Notes: generated by a model from the sequence alone, not told the origin. A stretch of 64,000 nt of DNA from Clostridium beijerinckii (GCA_003129525.1 CP029329.1:3594001-3658000), one strand, 5' to 3'. Positions 8,240-17,679 are shown, counted from the stretch's first letter. Numbers and translations: made by a program.

Positions 8240-8905
8240 TTAGACTTCTTCTAAATATTCTTTAACTTTAATTAAATTCTCACATATTTTAAATGCCAAT
8301 TTCTTTGTTTCATCTTCTAAAAATTTCATATCTGGAACATGTATGCCAATCATCTTAGCTGCATGTGCTGCTGTTATTCCTGCATCTGAATCTTCTATTA
8401 CTATGCAATTTTCAGGATTTACACCCAATCCTTTAGCTGCCTTTAAGAAAATCTCTGGATCTGGCTTAGAATTTTCAACTTGATCTCCGCAAATAACAAA
8501 ATCTACCTTGTCTTTTATTTTCGCTTTCTCTAACAATTGAAGTGCTCTTTTTCTTCTTGTTGATGTAGCTACTGCTACTTTATAATTTTCTTTATTTAAA
8601 TAATCTAGTAATTCATGTACTCCTGGCTTAATTGTCACTCCATTTTTATCAGTAATTTCTAATGTTAATTTGACCTTTTTCTCGTATATACTATCAAATG
8701 GGAAATCCTCCCCATATTCCTTTTCCATTCTAGCTTTTATACTCTTAACATTTGTTCCTATGAATTTCACATAAAATTCCTCATCTATTTTGTAGTCGTA
8801 TTCTTTAAAAACCTCTTGATAACATTTTAAAGATAATCTTTCAGAGTCTATTAATACTCCATCCATATCAAAAATTATTGCATCTACTTTTTTCATCTGT
8901 GTCAT
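8240..8905 (-). CDS. HAD-superfamily hydrolase, beta-phosphoglucomutase-like
   Basis: 221 residues. HAD motif I FDMDGVLIDSE carries the nucleophile D13 and the acid/base D15; motif II is VATSTRRKRA, and the later motifs include KPDPEIF and IEDSDAGITAAHAA. The helical cap inserted between motifs I and II is the beta-phosphoglucomutase/phosphatase type. It likely acts on a sugar phosphate or similar phosphoester in the cytoplasm; the substrate cannot be set from sequence. Two starts are possible, M1 (8905) or M4 (8896), both behind G-rich ribosome sites. It stands alone. Confidence 0.85.
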   Translation of the reverse strand: MTQMKKVDAIIFDMDGVLIDSERLSLKCYQEVFKEYDYKIDEEFYVKFIGTNVKSIKARMEKEYGEDFPFDSIYEKKVKLTLEITDKNGVTIKPGVHELLDYLNKENYKVAVATSTRRKRALQLLEKAKIKDKVDFVICGDQVENSKPDPEIFLKAAKGLGVNPENCIVIEDSDAGITAAHAAKMIGIHVPDMKFLEDETKKLAFKICENLIKVKEYLEEV

Positions 8906-9178
8906 TCCCCTTTCCCCTTAAATATTACTTACTTATTTCTCTATTCATATTAACATTTTATTTTATGCTTTCCAACTTTTTATTGTAATTCCCCATTAAA
9001 TTTGCCAACAAACCCTTCATCATTTTCTTTGGTCAGATTATATATATGTAGTTTAGGCCTTATATATATTTAAAGGATTCCTCACTAATGCATGACCTTC
9101 ATTTCGGTAATTTATTCAATAAACCCTAATTTTCACTTTGGGTATCTACGTTGCGCAATACCCGTAATTTATGTATTT

Positions 9179-9799
9179 TTAGTTTTCATTTATAAAGTTT
9201 TTTATTCTTTCTAGGAGCATACTTAAAGCAACTACATTTTCTCCGCCGTCTGGAATTATGATGTCTGCTCTTTTTTTACTTGGATCTACAAATTCTTCAT
9301 GCATAGGTTTTACTGTACTTAAGTATTGATTTACTACAGAATCCAAATCTCTTCCACGCTCTTGTACATCTCTCAATAATCTTCTTATTATCCTTACATC
9401 CCCATCTGTATCTACAAAAACCTTAATATCCATTAAATCGCAAAGTTCTTTATTTTCAAATATTAATATTCCTTCAACAATTATGACCTTAGTTTGCTTC
9501 ACTTCAACAGTTTCATTTAATCTTGTATGTTCAACAAAAGAATAAACTGGGTGATATATTGTATTTCCTTCTTTTAGATTTTTAAGTTGATAAATTAAAA
9601 GATCAGTGTCAAAAGAATCGGGGTGATCATAATTAAGTTTTTTACGTTCTTCTAAAGAAATTCCCTCATTAGATTTATAATAATAATCATGACAAAGAAT
9701 TATAACTTCATTATTAAAAACTTCTTTTATTTTTTTTGACAAAGTAGTTTTTCCAGAACCACTTCCACCAGCTATACCTATTACCATTACATCCTGCAT
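9179..9799 (-). CDS. udk: Uridine kinase
   Basis: Phosphorylates uridine and cytidine in pyrimidine salvage. 206 residues from the ATG at 9799. The upstream in-frame ATG (9811) is followed by GAGGAA, which is itself the ribosome site GGAGGAAAGT for the chosen start. Walker A is GGSGSGKTT near the N-terminus; CHDYYYKS, the DHPDSFDTDLL nucleoside-binding motif, VEGILIFE and the RRLLRDVQERGR lid follow, as in the uridine kinase family. Length is normal. It is monocistronic, with hairpins on both sides. Confidence 0.92.
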   Translation of the reverse strand: MQDVMVIGIAGGSGSGKTTLSKKIKEVFNNEVIILCHDYYYKSNEGISLEERKKLNYDHPDSFDTDLLIYQLKNLKEGNTIYHPVYSFVEHTRLNETVEVKQTKVIIVEGILIFENKELCDLMDIKVFVDTDGDVRIIRRLLRDVQERGRDLDSVVNQYLSTVKPMHEEFVDPSKKRADIIIPDGGENVVALSMLLERIKNFINEN

Positions 9800-9891
9800 A
9801 CTTTCCTCCATAATAACTTAATATATTCATAAATATAATAATTTTTGATAAATTTTCACTTCTATGCTTATTAGATTTTATTATAAAACAA

Positions 9892-9949
9892 ATAAAAAGA
9901 CAACTCCTATTAATATTTAGTCTCTATATACTAAATATTAATAGGAGTT
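9892..9949 (-). terminator. Long terminator stem
   Basis: Perfect 20-bp stem AACTCCTATTAATATTTAGT / ACTAAATATTAATAGGAGTT with an 8-nt loop, followed on the minus strand by GTCTTTTTATTTG. It most likely ends transcription from the gene at 10215-11033. Confidence 0.85.
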
Positions 9950-10214
9950 ATGTGTAATCATTTTCTTATTATTTAAATTTTAAATTAGAATATTAAGATT
10001 CCATTTAAATTTACTTGAACTGTAATAGATAGCTACTTCTCAGGTTTTACTTATCGTTAAATTAAAATGATAATTTAAAAGTATTTGTAAGTTATCAATG
10101 TTCACAATTATTAACCCCTTATCATTGGTCATTAAACATTAATAATTAAAATTCTAATTATAGGCATGATTCCCAACTATAAGTATATATAAACATAGGG
10201 TAAAGTTAATTATG
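9950..10214. other. AT-rich spacer downstream of the gene at 10215
   Basis: About 265 bases between the terminator stem and the membrane-protein gene, so that mRNA has a long 3' tail. There is no good open frame. The short string TAGATAGCTACTTCTCAGG is weakly reminiscent of the dispersed repeat family but is not a clear copy. Confidence 0.35.
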
Positions 10215-11033
10215 CTATAATGCATTTTTTTGTAAATTTGAAGATTTCTTATATAAATATATTGTAAGCTTTTTATTATCTTTATTTGTATTCTTTATTA
10301 CAACTGCATCTTGATTATTGTAAGATTGGTCATCAAAAAATTCTATAGCTTTATTAACACTTTTAACGTTGCCATTTTCTCTTTTGTAAAGTACAGATAA
10401 TTTTTCATTAATATCTTTATAACATTGAACAACGTCTCTACCATTATACTGATTCCCTTTAATTACTTCACAAATTATATTATCTTCTTTATTAAGAAAT
10501 GATATTTCTCCTTTTTTTAGCAAATTATCTTCATCATCAAGATTTCTTTCTTCTTTTATATTAATGCTTCTTAAAACATGTTCAATTTTAGTTACCAAAG
10601 TATCGTACTTATCTAACATATTTACTAATTCTTCATATTCAATAATATCTTTTCCATATTTAAATTCAAAGTCATCTAGCATATCATCTACTTTTTCTTT
10701 ATTATATATCCCTTTAAAGGATAAATCTTTTGCTAATTCAATCACTATATTATTTATGCTTTTATATCTTACAAATTGCAACATTTTCATAGTAAAAAAC
10801 ATAGACAGTATGCAGCAAGGTACTGAAATCAATGGGAAATCTATTAACAAAGTGCCAAGAAATATTAGAAGTGTAAAATCCCTTTTTGCATCCTTATATC
10901 TCTCAATACCTTCCAATATCATAGGGTTATAGGATAAAATTTTATCTATCATTAATTTTTTATTTTTTTGATTTATCTTTCTCTCACTTTTTATAGTTCT
11001 TTTCCTTAACTCTCTTTTTTTCTTCCCCTTCAC
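10215..11033 (-). CDS. Membrane protein of unknown function with two transmembrane segments
   Basis: 272 residues, starting with GTG at 11033 behind GGGAGG. A strongly basic N-terminus (KGKKKRELRKRTIKSERK) leads to two adjacent hydrophobic segments at about residues 52-88 (FTLLIFLGTLLIDFPLI, then VPCCILSMFFTMKML). A long charged soluble domain follows, with KYGKDIIEYEELVNMLDKYD and several EE/DD clusters. The layout suggests a hairpin anchor with both ends in the cytoplasm. I do not recognise the family; there are no catalytic motifs. The neighbouring genes give no hint. Confidence 0.65.
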   Translation of the reverse strand: MKGKKKRELRKRTIKSERKINQKNKKLMIDKILSYNPMILEGIERYKDAKRDFTLLIFLGTLLIDFPLISVPCCILSMFFTMKMLQFVRYKSINNIVIELAKDLSFKGIYNKEKVDDMLDDFEFKYGKDIIEYEELVNMLDKYDTLVTKIEHVLRSINIKEERNLDDEDNLLKKGEISFLNKEDNIICEVIKGNQYNGRDVVQCYKDINEKLSVLYKRENGNVKSVNKAIEFFDDQSYNNQDAVVIKNTNKDNKKLTIYLYKKSSNLQKNAL

Positions 11034-11444
11034 ATTAGCAACCTCCCCTTGTTGTAATCATTTCCTTAATTTTACATCACATATTGTATATTATCAAGTT
11101 TTTATATTACTTATATATTTATGTATTCTTTCAATGTTTTTTCAAATTCTTTTTCTTATGCTTAATTTACTTATCTTATATTCTTATAATATGTCGATTT
11201 CTAACTATTTTTTATATATTTCTATTATTATTGCATCCTTACTATTACAATATGTAATATAAGTATCCATAAATTTACTCAACATATTTTTATTGATAAT
11301 ATTATTGACACTATATTCAATATATGATATATTAAAATTTTGTTTTTTCAACTTATTATGATATAATATATATATTAGGAGCATAGAAAAATAAAAATTA
11401 AATATTCTAATATATTTAATTTTTTATTTTCTTTCATGTGTCTA
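11034..11444. other. Very AT-rich intergenic region
   Basis: Upstream of the membrane protein (-) and of repeat copy C (+). An imperfect hairpin AAATTAAATATT / AATATATTTAATTT at about 11395-11422 is followed by TTTTTATTTTCTTTCATGTGTCTA, resembling the tail of the AATAACAAG terminator family. No gene is seen. Confidence 0.45.
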
Positions 11445-11614
11445 AAGTGAAACTCTTCAGGTGGAATTTTATACTCTGACTGAATTTAGTTGAGCTTAAA
11501 AACGATACCTATAATCGGTATCATTTACCATTAATGTGTATACCCGAATGGTCGGGGGTCTTAGCTGCTATCTAAAGCGATGTAAGTGTTAGAATACTTG
11601 ACATCAGATAAATA
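11445..11614 (+). repeat. Structured repeat, copy C, in the 5' region of the CarD-like gene
   Basis: Core AAGTGAAACTC...TTAGTTGAGCTT, then hairpins GATACC / GGTATC and ACCCGA / TCGGGGGT, then ATCT-aaagc-GATGT-AAGT / ACTT-g-ACATC-AGAT and the closing AGATAAATAA. It ends just before the GGAGGTG of the downstream gene, as copy B does before the ABC-F gene. Confidence 0.68.
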
Positions 11615-11633
11615 AATATGGAGGTGTATTTTT

Positions 11634-12119
11634 TTGTTTTTAATTGGAGATAAAGTCGTCTACCCAATGCAAGGTATAGGTATTATTGATAGAATCGAAG
11701 ATAAAATTTTTTCTGGTAAGAATAGAGAGTACATAATAGTTAAAATTCTATCAAACAGTCTTGAAATAATGATTCCAAGTGATAAAATATCAAGTTCAAA
11801 TTTGCGTAAAATCACTGATAATTCTACTTTAGAAGATGTATTATTTGATCTTACTAACAAAAATAACAATTTAGAAGGTATATCAGCTAAAGAAAGATAT
11901 CAAAATAATATGACTAAAATAAAATCTGGTTCTCTTAAAGATAGTGCTGAAGTAGTTTACGATTTAATACTTATGAATAAAGAGAAATCATTAAATACTA
12001 GTGAAAAGCAACTTTTTAATACTGCTCATAAATTTTTAGTTCAGGAAGTTTCTTTTATTAAAGACATTAGTGAAACTGAAGCTACAGATTTCTTAAATTT
12101 AAATCTTAATAAAATATAA
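11634..12119 (+). CDS. CarD/CdnL-like transcription regulator
   Basis: 161 residues. The N-terminal 60 residues (FLIGDKVVYPMQGIGIIDRIED, then YIIVKIL, IMIPSDK) are the CarD/TRCF RNA-polymerase interaction domain, and the rest is helical. CarD-type proteins bind the RNAP beta subunit and stabilise open promoter complexes. The start is TTG at 11634, 8 bases behind GGAGGTG, and no ATG is available nearby. The distal half (residues 95-160) has the usual helical DNA-contact layout, though divergent. It is monocistronic, with a terminator after it and repeat copy C in its leader. Confidence 0.82.
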   Translation: MFLIGDKVVYPMQGIGIIDRIEDKIFSGKNREYIIVKILSNSLEIMIPSDKISSSNLRKITDNSTLEDVLFDLTNKNNNLEGISAKERYQNNMTKIKSGSLKDSAEVVYDLILMNKEKSLNTSEKQLFNTAHKFLVQEVSFIKDISETEATDFLNLNLNKI

Positions 12120-12150
12120 ATTTATAATTATATATTTTTTGAATTGATTG

Positions 12151-12202
12151 AACCTATTAAATAATATGTAACAAAGTTAGTATTATTTAATAGGTTTAAT
12201 TT
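12151..12202 (+). terminator. Terminator of the CarD-like gene
   Basis: 16-bp stem AACCTATTAAATAATA / TATTATTTAATAGGTT followed by TAATTTG. Confidence 0.8.
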
Positions 12203-12321
12203 GTATACTCACAGATACATAAAAATGAAAACTACGCTCGCGAGTATATCTTGCTAAAATTGGATACACCCTAAATATATAAGATATTAAATATAATAAT
12301 TAATTATTTAAATTCAACTAA

Positions 12322-12356
12322 AAAGAACTCTATCAGATACTTTCATAGAGTTCTTT
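12322..12356. terminator. Terminator-like hairpin
   Basis: AAAGAACTCTA / TAGAGTTCTTT stem with a 13-nt loop, next to the stronger hairpin at 12361-12395. It may be a second terminator for the zinc-ribbon gene. Confidence 0.5.
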
Positions 12357-12360
12357 AAAA

Positions 12361-12395
12361 TTATAAAAAGCTATAAGATTTAACTCTTATAGCTT
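12361..12395 (-). terminator. Terminator of the zinc-ribbon gene
   Basis: AAGCTATAAGA / TCTTATAGCTT stem followed on the minus strand by TTTATAATTTT; also T-rich on the plus strand. Confidence 0.75.
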
Positions 12396-12411
12396 ATTTT
12401 TTAAACAGAAA

Positions 12412-12567
12412 CTATCTTCTGTTATTTTGTTGCTTTCTAGCTCTTCTACAATCAGGACATCTTACTGGTTCGTTTTCAAATCCTTTTTCTTTGTAGAATT
12501 CTTGTTCTCCAGATGTAAATACAAATTCATTTCCACAATCTTTACATACTAATGTTTTATCTTCCAT
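12412..12567 (-). CDS. Small zinc-ribbon protein
   Basis: 51 residues: MEDKTLVCKDCGNEFVFTSG, then EQEFYKEKGFENEPVRCPDC and RRARKQQNNRR. Two CxxC knuckles (C8/C11 and C37/C40) form a zinc ribbon, with a basic tail. It belongs to the small 'probable zinc-ribbon' proteins common in Clostridia; some are suggested to bind nucleic acid, but the role is not known. The ATG follows GGAGGAATTGTA. It has its own terminator and no operon partner. Confidence 0.85.
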   Translation of the reverse strand: MEDKTLVCKDCGNEFVFTSGEQEFYKEKGFENEPVRCPDCRRARKQQNNRR

Positions 12568-12745
12568 TACAATTCCTCCAAATTAAAGACTTACTTAACT
12601 AATACTTTCTCATAAGGAGAAATTTTAATCTAATTAAATCTTTGATATATTTTTTTATTCCCTTAGGAACATTCTTAGTATATCACATCCATTTTTAAAT
12701 TACAATATTAAATTCTAATTATTTCATTAATTATTCTTCTTTTTG

Positions 12746-14344
12746 CTATTCTAAATTTCCAATAGATATATTAACAAATGAGTTTATTATAATATATCCA
12801 CTATCTCCAGACTTAATAAATTTCATTTCTACAGTATCTCCAGTTTTACTCAATGCAACCCCTCTAGATGTTTCAGTTGAAACCGAGAAAATATTTTCAT
12901 TATTTTTAAGCTTAATATCATAAATACTTGTTCCTTCTTTCATTACCAATCCTATTCTCTCAACTTCACCTGTTATCATTTCTTGTTTATTGCCACTTTC
13001 AAGAGAAATATTTGTATTAGTCAATCCTTCAAGATATTTATTTAAAGTAGCTTGAAGAGTATCTCCTACACCTACAGTATTATAATTTTCAACATTTACC
13101 ATAGAATATTGCTTAACTAATCCATTAGAATCCTTTAATGTCATAAAATATGTTGGTTCATTTTGTATGTTTATTAAATATGGAAATGTTGCAGTATATC
13201 CATATTGTTGAACTTTACCTTCTGCCGATTTCATGCTAGCTTCTTCTGTAGCACCAGCAGTTTTATACATTTTAGTTTCTCCATTTCTAGTATTAGTTAA
13301 AGTAAATCCCACAAGTGATTCATCACTACCTACTGACGTTATGCCTGTATAATAATAACAAATATCTTTATCATAAATAATACTCATTCCATCAGTAGAC
13401 TTTAATTTATCTTTATCTGCAAAATTTAAAACTCCATGAACTAGTTCTCCCCATTTATTGATATATCTATTAATATAGTTCATTGGTTGTATTCTATCTA
13501 TCCAGTCTGGCAAATTGTTTATATCATATACATTAGACTCTCCTGTTTGAGCATCCATTACTAATGCACCAGTAGCCTTTGCTTCAGTAATTCCAACTCC
13601 AGTATCATATCTGGTAATTACCCAATAAGGTCTTCCACTATCATCTAGTTCAAAAGTATAATCTGTGTGTCCTGCTTTCATGTCTCTAAAATAAGTTGCT
13701 CTATTTAAATCACTAAAAAGATAAGCTGAATTTAAATATTTAATCTTAATATCTTGTCCATCAAGTTTAGTAACTAATTCAACATCATTTTGATTTGTAG
13801 CACTGACCTTAATATATCCTATTGTTCCTTCCCTGTTGGTAACCCATTTAAGAAAAGATGAATATTCAAGTGGTCCTACATAACATAGCTGTCCATTTAC
13901 ATTTTGCATATGCAATTCTCCAACAGTTACTTGACTACCAAGGCTTGTAATTTCACCTAATTTTTTATCGGCAAGTTTCCCCGCAAGTTCCTTGTCTATA
14001 ATAGGTAATTGATTTATATCCATATACTCTATTTGACTTGAAAAATCAACTTCTTCTATATTTCCTATTAAATTTCTGTGTGCACTGTAGTTTATTAATG
14101 GGCTACATATAATTAATACTATAATATATCCTATAGCAACCATTACTGATGTTATTATATATTTTCTATTTTTTATAAATAAGCCATATCCCAATGTACA
14201 TACTACAAATATACCTACAATAGTCACTACATTAAGACTTAAATCTAATACTAAAGCACTGTTTAATACCAAAAATAATCCTATTACTATGTATACACCT
14301 AGTAATATTTTAAAGAATTTAATTAAATTTTCCTTATTATTCAT
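12746..14344 (-). CDS. Large membrane-anchored protein of unknown function
   Basis: 532 residues behind GGAGGCGAAAC. Three hydrophobic segments lie at about residues 9-30, 34-56 and 62-82, followed by a long, probably extracytoplasmic region rich in beta strands. That region contains TGALVMDAQTGESNVYDI and PTYFMTLKDSNGLVKQYSMV, patterns somewhat like repeated PepSY-type beta sheets, but I cannot assign the family. The last 70 residues (EMITGEVERIGLVMKEGTS onward) look like a small beta-barrel. No catalytic motif. It is monocistronic, next to the glycerol regulon but not obviously part of it. Confidence 0.6.
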   Translation of the reverse strand: MNNKENLIKFFKILLGVYIVIGLFLVLNSALVLDLSLNVVTIVGIFVVCTLGYGLFIKNRKYIITSVMVAIGYIIVLIICSPLINYSAHRNLIGNIEEVDFSSQIEYMDINQLPIIDKELAGKLADKKLGEITSLGSQVTVGELHMQNVNGQLCYVGPLEYSSFLKWVTNREGTIGYIKVSATNQNDVELVTKLDGQDIKIKYLNSAYLFSDLNRATYFRDMKAGHTDYTFELDDSGRPYWVITRYDTGVGITEAKATGALVMDAQTGESNVYDINNLPDWIDRIQPMNYINRYINKWGELVHGVLNFADKDKLKSTDGMSIIYDKDICYYYTGITSVGSDESLVGFTLTNTRNGETKMYKTAGATEEASMKSAEGKVQQYGYTATFPYLINIQNEPTYFMTLKDSNGLVKQYSMVNVENYNTVGVGDTLQATLNKYLEGLTNTNISLESGNKQEMITGEVERIGLVMKEGTSIYDIKLKNNENIFSVSTETSRGVALSKTGDTVEMKFIKSGDSGYIIINSFVNISIGNLE

Positions 14345-14387
14345 GTTTCGCCTCCATTAAAATTATTTCTTTAGTTTAGATTATAAC

Positions 14388-14430
14388 ATAAAAAGCCTCT
14401 GTATTTGTAAGGCTATACAAATACAGAGGT
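14388..14430 (-). terminator. Terminator of the GlpA-like operon
   Basis: 13-bp stem CCTCTGTATTTGT / ACAAATACAGAGG, followed on the minus strand by CTTTTTATG, about 55 bases after the DUF1667 stop codon. Confidence 0.88.
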
Positions 14431-14482
14431 TCATATATTATTTTAAAAAAATATTTTTCTTTATTATTCACACCTACAAAAT

Positions 14483-14833
14483 TTATTCTTTTACATTTCT
14501 AGTAACAACAATATCTACACCCGTTCCAAGTACATTTTCTATTACAACATCTCCAATTTTAACTGGAGCATTTATTTTCACTTTATTGATTTCTTCCATA
14601 CACTTAAAATTAAGTTCCTTTGGAATTGCTGCATTAGTTTTTACAGGAACTACTGGTATCTCGCCATTTTCAACTTTAACTGTTGAAGTTATTACCCTAA
14701 CAGGGTGTGTAACTTCGTTTATTCCATATTCAACACCTTTGGGACACTTATTTCCTGTTACCTTATTTGCTTCAGCATCTACTTTTAAATGACATCCATT
14801 AGGACAAGATATACAAATTAATTCTTTTTCCAT
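14483..14833 (-). CDS. DUF1667 protein (cysteine-rich partner of the GlpA/FAD oxidoreductase)
   Basis: 116 residues with C8, C11, C15 and C29 near the N-terminus (ICISCPNGCHLKVD, then NKCPKG), which probably bind an Fe-S cluster or metal, as usual for DUF1667. The C-terminal half is a small beta domain ending VDIVVTRNVKE. In Clostridia it always follows an FAD oxidoreductase and a GlpA-like dehydrogenase, here with a 2-base gap. It is therefore probably the third part of an anaerobic glycerol-3-phosphate dehydrogenase complex, perhaps passing electrons on. The exact role is not established. Confidence 0.88.
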   Translation of the reverse strand: MEKELICISCPNGCHLKVDAEANKVTGNKCPKGVEYGINEVTHPVRVITSTVKVENGEIPVVPVKTNAAIPKELNFKCMEEINKVKINAPVKIGDVVIENVLGTGVDIVVTRNVKE

Positions 14834-14835
14834 TT

Positions 14836-16089
14836 TTATTCACCATCCTCTAATGATATTGTTATATCACCTTTAACTTTATCTAATAACACCTTATTTA
14901 AAATCACTTTTTCCATTTCTGACGGTGCTAAATGTGCTCTTTTAAATTTAGCTATAACCTCATCATTACATCTTACAATCAACACTTTATCATGGTATAT
15001 ATTATTCACTCTCATAAATACAGTTAATTTATCATCAACAGCTTCTATATTTAATCTTTGTGGTACTGTATAGTTAACATTTTGTCCATTAATTATGTTT
15101 ACATATTTATCTTTTTTAAGTTCTCCCTTAATGTATTTTGCTGCTGAAAAACCTGCATGTTTTGACTCTTGTGTAACAAAATCAACTAAATCATGAACAT
15201 GAACAACATTACCGCATGCAAAAATTCCATCTACAGAAGTCTCCATACTTTCAGTAACTCTTAATCCATTAGTTCTTCTGTCCGGTTCAAGTCCAGCATT
15301 ATATGATAATTCATTTTCTGGAATTAATCCAACAGATAGCAATAGTGTATCCACATCAAATTCTATTTCTGTACCTTTTATTGGTTGCTTTTTTTCATCT
15401 ACTTTTGCTATGACTACTTTTTCTAATCTTTCTTTTCCTATAATATCAACTATAGTATGTGATAAATATAATGGAATATCATAATCATTTAAACATTGAA
15501 CTATATTTCTATTTAATCCGTTTGAGTAAGGACACAACTCTACAACTGCTTTAACTTTAGCACCCTCAAGAGTCATTCTTCTAGCCATTATAAGTCCAAT
15601 ATCTCCTGATCCTAAAATAAGAACTTCTTTTCCTGGCATATGGCCCTCTATATTTATATATCTTTGTGCCGCACCTGCATTAAATACACCTGATGGTCTA
15701 TCACCTGGAATATTTATAGCCCCTCTAGTTCTTTCTCTACAACCCATTGCAAGAATTATAGCCTTAGTTTCAAGTTCCATATATCCCTCTTCAGAATTTA
15801 TTGCATGAACTGTTTTATCCTTTTTTATATCCAAAACCATTGTATCAAGTTTAACTTCAACATTTGTGTCTTCTATCATTTCAATAAATCTTCCAGCATA
15901 CTCTGGTCCTGTAAGTTCTTCTTTAAAAGTATGAAGTCCAAAACCATTATGAATACATTGGTTTAATATTCCACCTAATTCTTTATCTCTTTCTAAAATC
16001 AATATTTTTTTAATTCCATTATTATATGCTTCATATGCTGCAGCAAGACCTGCTGGGCCTCCACCTACTACTATTAATTCATAACTCAT
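14836..16089 (-). CDS. NAD(P)/FAD-dependent oxidoreductase, glycerol-3-phosphate dehydrogenase partner
   Basis: 417 residues with FAD-binding GGGPAGLAAA at the N-terminus, a second dinucleotide fold at about 160 (ILGSGDIGLIMARR) and the second FAD-contact motif TSVDGIFACGNV. It is of the thioredoxin-reductase/CoA-disulfide-reductase superfamily but lacks an obvious redox-active CxxC. Clostridial annotation often calls this position GlpB-like. It probably moves electrons from the GlpA-like subunit to NAD(P) or another acceptor. It lies between the GlpA-like gene (17-base gap) and DUF1667 (2 bases) in one operon, with GGGGTG before the ATG. Confidence 0.88.
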   Translation of the reverse strand: MSYELIVVGGGPAGLAAAYEAYNNGIKKILILERDKELGGILNQCIHNGFGLHTFKEELTGPEYAGRFIEMIEDTNVEVKLDTMVLDIKKDKTVHAINSEEGYMELETKAIILAMGCRERTRGAINIPGDRPSGVFNAGAAQRYINIEGHMPGKEVLILGSGDIGLIMARRMTLEGAKVKAVVELCPYSNGLNRNIVQCLNDYDIPLYLSHTIVDIIGKERLEKVVIAKVDEKKQPIKGTEIEFDVDTLLLSVGLIPENELSYNAGLEPDRRTNGLRVTESMETSVDGIFACGNVVHVHDLVDFVTQESKHAGFSAAKYIKGELKKDKYVNIINGQNVNYTVPQRLNIEAVDDKLTVFMRVNNIYHDKVLIVRCNDEVIAKFKRAHLAPSEMEKVILNKVLLDKVKGDITISLEDGE

Positions 16090-16106
16090 GATAACACCCC
16101 GTCCTT

Positions 16107-17534
16107 CTACTTTGTTTTTCCTAATAAGATATATGAACCTGATTTTTCTTGAACTACATCTTCAAGTGGAACATTAAACTCTCTTGCTATTATTTCTTGA
16201 ACTCTTGGTCCACAAAAACCGCCTTGGCACCTTCCCATTCCTGGTCTGCATCTTCTCTTAATTCCATCTATTGAAAGTACTCCAAAGCTTCTCTTTATTG
16301 CATCTATAATTTCACCTTCTGTTATGTTTTCACACCTACACACTATTCTTCCATACTGTGGATTTTGCTTTATTAATCTAGCCTTTTCATTAGGTGACAA
16401 TTCCATAAAATGAACTTGTTCTCTCTTTGCTTTAAAGTTTGTTTTTTTCTCTAATTTACATCCTGCTTTATCTAATATATTTACAACGTCAAGTGCTATA
16501 GCTGGTGCTGAAGATAATCCTGGTGATTTCATTCCTGCAACATCAACAAAGCCTTTAACTTCACTATTTTCTTCTACTATAAAATCTCCTGTATCTGGTG
16601 TAGCTCTAAGTCCTGCAAAGTTTCTTATACCTTCTCTAAAATTAACTTTTTTAGTGGTAAGCATTGCAGCTTCGCGTACTTGATTTAATCCATCTCCTGT
16701 AGTTCCTACATCTTCTTTATCATCTAAATCTATAGCATCTGGTCCAACTAATAAATTTCCATGAACTGTTGGTGTAACTAAAATACCTTTACCTAATTTA
16801 GATGGACATTGAAATATTGTATGAGTTACCACGTTCCCTTGGCTTTTATCCATTACGAAATATTCTCCACTTCTTGGAGTAATTTTAAAACTTTCTTTAC
16901 AAATTAAATTATGAACTTTATCTGCATAAAGCCCTGCAGAATTTATAACAAATTTAGATTCTATAATTTCACCATCTTTAGTAGTAATTTTAAATTTATC
17001 ATTTTTTTCTATTGAAATAACATCTTTTTCTAATTTAATTTCTCCTCCATTAGCTACTCCATTTTCAGCTAATGCAATTGTAAGTTCAAATGGACCTACT
17101 ATACCACCAGTTGGTGCATATAACGCACCTACTATTTCTTCACTAAGATTTGGTTCTTTTTCTAAAACTTCTTCTTTAGTTAAAACTTCTAAGTTCTTTA
17201 CTCCTATTTTTGTTCCATTTTCATAAAGAGATTTTACTGTTTCCATATCTTCATCATTAAATGCTATTATTAATGATCCATTTTTCTTAAAGGGTACACT
17301 TAATTCTTTGCAAAGATCTTCCATTAGTTCATTGCCTTTTACATTATATTTTGCCATTAAACTCCCTTCTTTAGGATCATATCCAGCATGAACTATTGCT
17401 GAATTAGCCTTACTACTTCCCATTGATACATCTTTTTCTTTTTCTAACATAACAACCTTTAAATTGTATTTAGTTAATTCTCTAAAAATAGAACTTCCAA
17501 CGACTCCAGCTCCAATTATTGCTACATCATACAT
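16107..17534 (-). CDS. glpA: Anaerobic glycerol-3-phosphate dehydrogenase, GlpA-like, with BFD Fe-S domain
   Basis: Oxidises sn-glycerol-3-phosphate to dihydroxyacetone phosphate. 475 residues: an FAD fold starting IGAGVVGSS, a DAO-type substrate domain with SAIVHAGYDP, and a C-terminal bacterioferritin-associated-ferredoxin-like [2Fe-2S] domain near 395-440 (CRCENITEGE, then CRPGMGRCQGGFC). That tail separates GlpA-like enzymes from GlpD. GGGGG precedes the ATG. It heads the operon with the FAD oxidoreductase and DUF1667 protein, and its leader carries a terminator/antiterminator almost the same as that before glpF, so it is probably controlled by GlpP. Confidence 0.9.
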   Translation of the reverse strand: MYDVAIIGAGVVGSSIFRELTKYNLKVVMLEKEKDVSMGSSKANSAIVHAGYDPKEGSLMAKYNVKGNELMEDLCKELSVPFKKNGSLIIAFNDEDMETVKSLYENGTKIGVKNLEVLTKEEVLEKEPNLSEEIVGALYAPTGGIVGPFELTIALAENGVANGGEIKLEKDVISIEKNDKFKITTKDGEIIESKFVINSAGLYADKVHNLICKESFKITPRSGEYFVMDKSQGNVVTHTIFQCPSKLGKGILVTPTVHGNLLVGPDAIDLDDKEDVGTTGDGLNQVREAAMLTTKKVNFREGIRNFAGLRATPDTGDFIVEENSEVKGFVDVAGMKSPGLSSAPAIALDVVNILDKAGCKLEKKTNFKAKREQVHFMELSPNEKARLIKQNPQYGRIVCRCENITEGEIIDAIKRSFGVLSIDGIKRRCRPGMGRCQGGFCGPRVQEIIAREFNVPLEDVVQEKSGSYILLGKTK

Positions 17535-17555
17535 ATTATATCCCCCTTATTCGCA

Positions 17556-17644
17556 TAAAAAAAGCCAAGCTAAAAACAAGGTGAAAATCCACCAAAGTTT
17601 TTATGCTTGACTCTACATTCTCTAAGCATTTATATTTTAATTAT
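17556..17644 (-). promoter_or_regulatory. GlpP-type antiterminator leader upstream of glpA
   Basis: On the minus strand an antiterminator ATGCTT...AAGCAT (17605-17630) competes with a terminator AGTCAAGC...GCTTGGCT plus seven T (17556-17612). The AAGC segment is shared, so only one can form. The box AATGCTTAGAGAA..TAGAGTCAAGCATA recurs in the glpF leader. GlpP in Bacillus binds such leaders when glycerol-3-phosphate is present and prevents termination. Confidence 0.85.
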
Positions 17645-17650
17645 ATACAT

Positions 17651-17679
17651 ATTATACAACACAAATGTATACTTGTCCA
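17651..17679 (-). promoter_or_regulatory. Sigma-A promoter of the glpA operon
   Basis: Minus strand TGGACA (17674-17679), 17-bp spacer, TATAAT (17651-17656). The spacer contains AGTATACATTTGT, nearly the same as in the glpF promoter (AGTATACCTTTAC), which may be an operator. Confidence 0.85.

Noticed and set aside
8990..9178. Riboswitch-like hairpin GGGTAT/ATACCC after udk
   Set aside because: It is isolated and downstream of the gene, with no recognisable motif; probably a terminator remnant.
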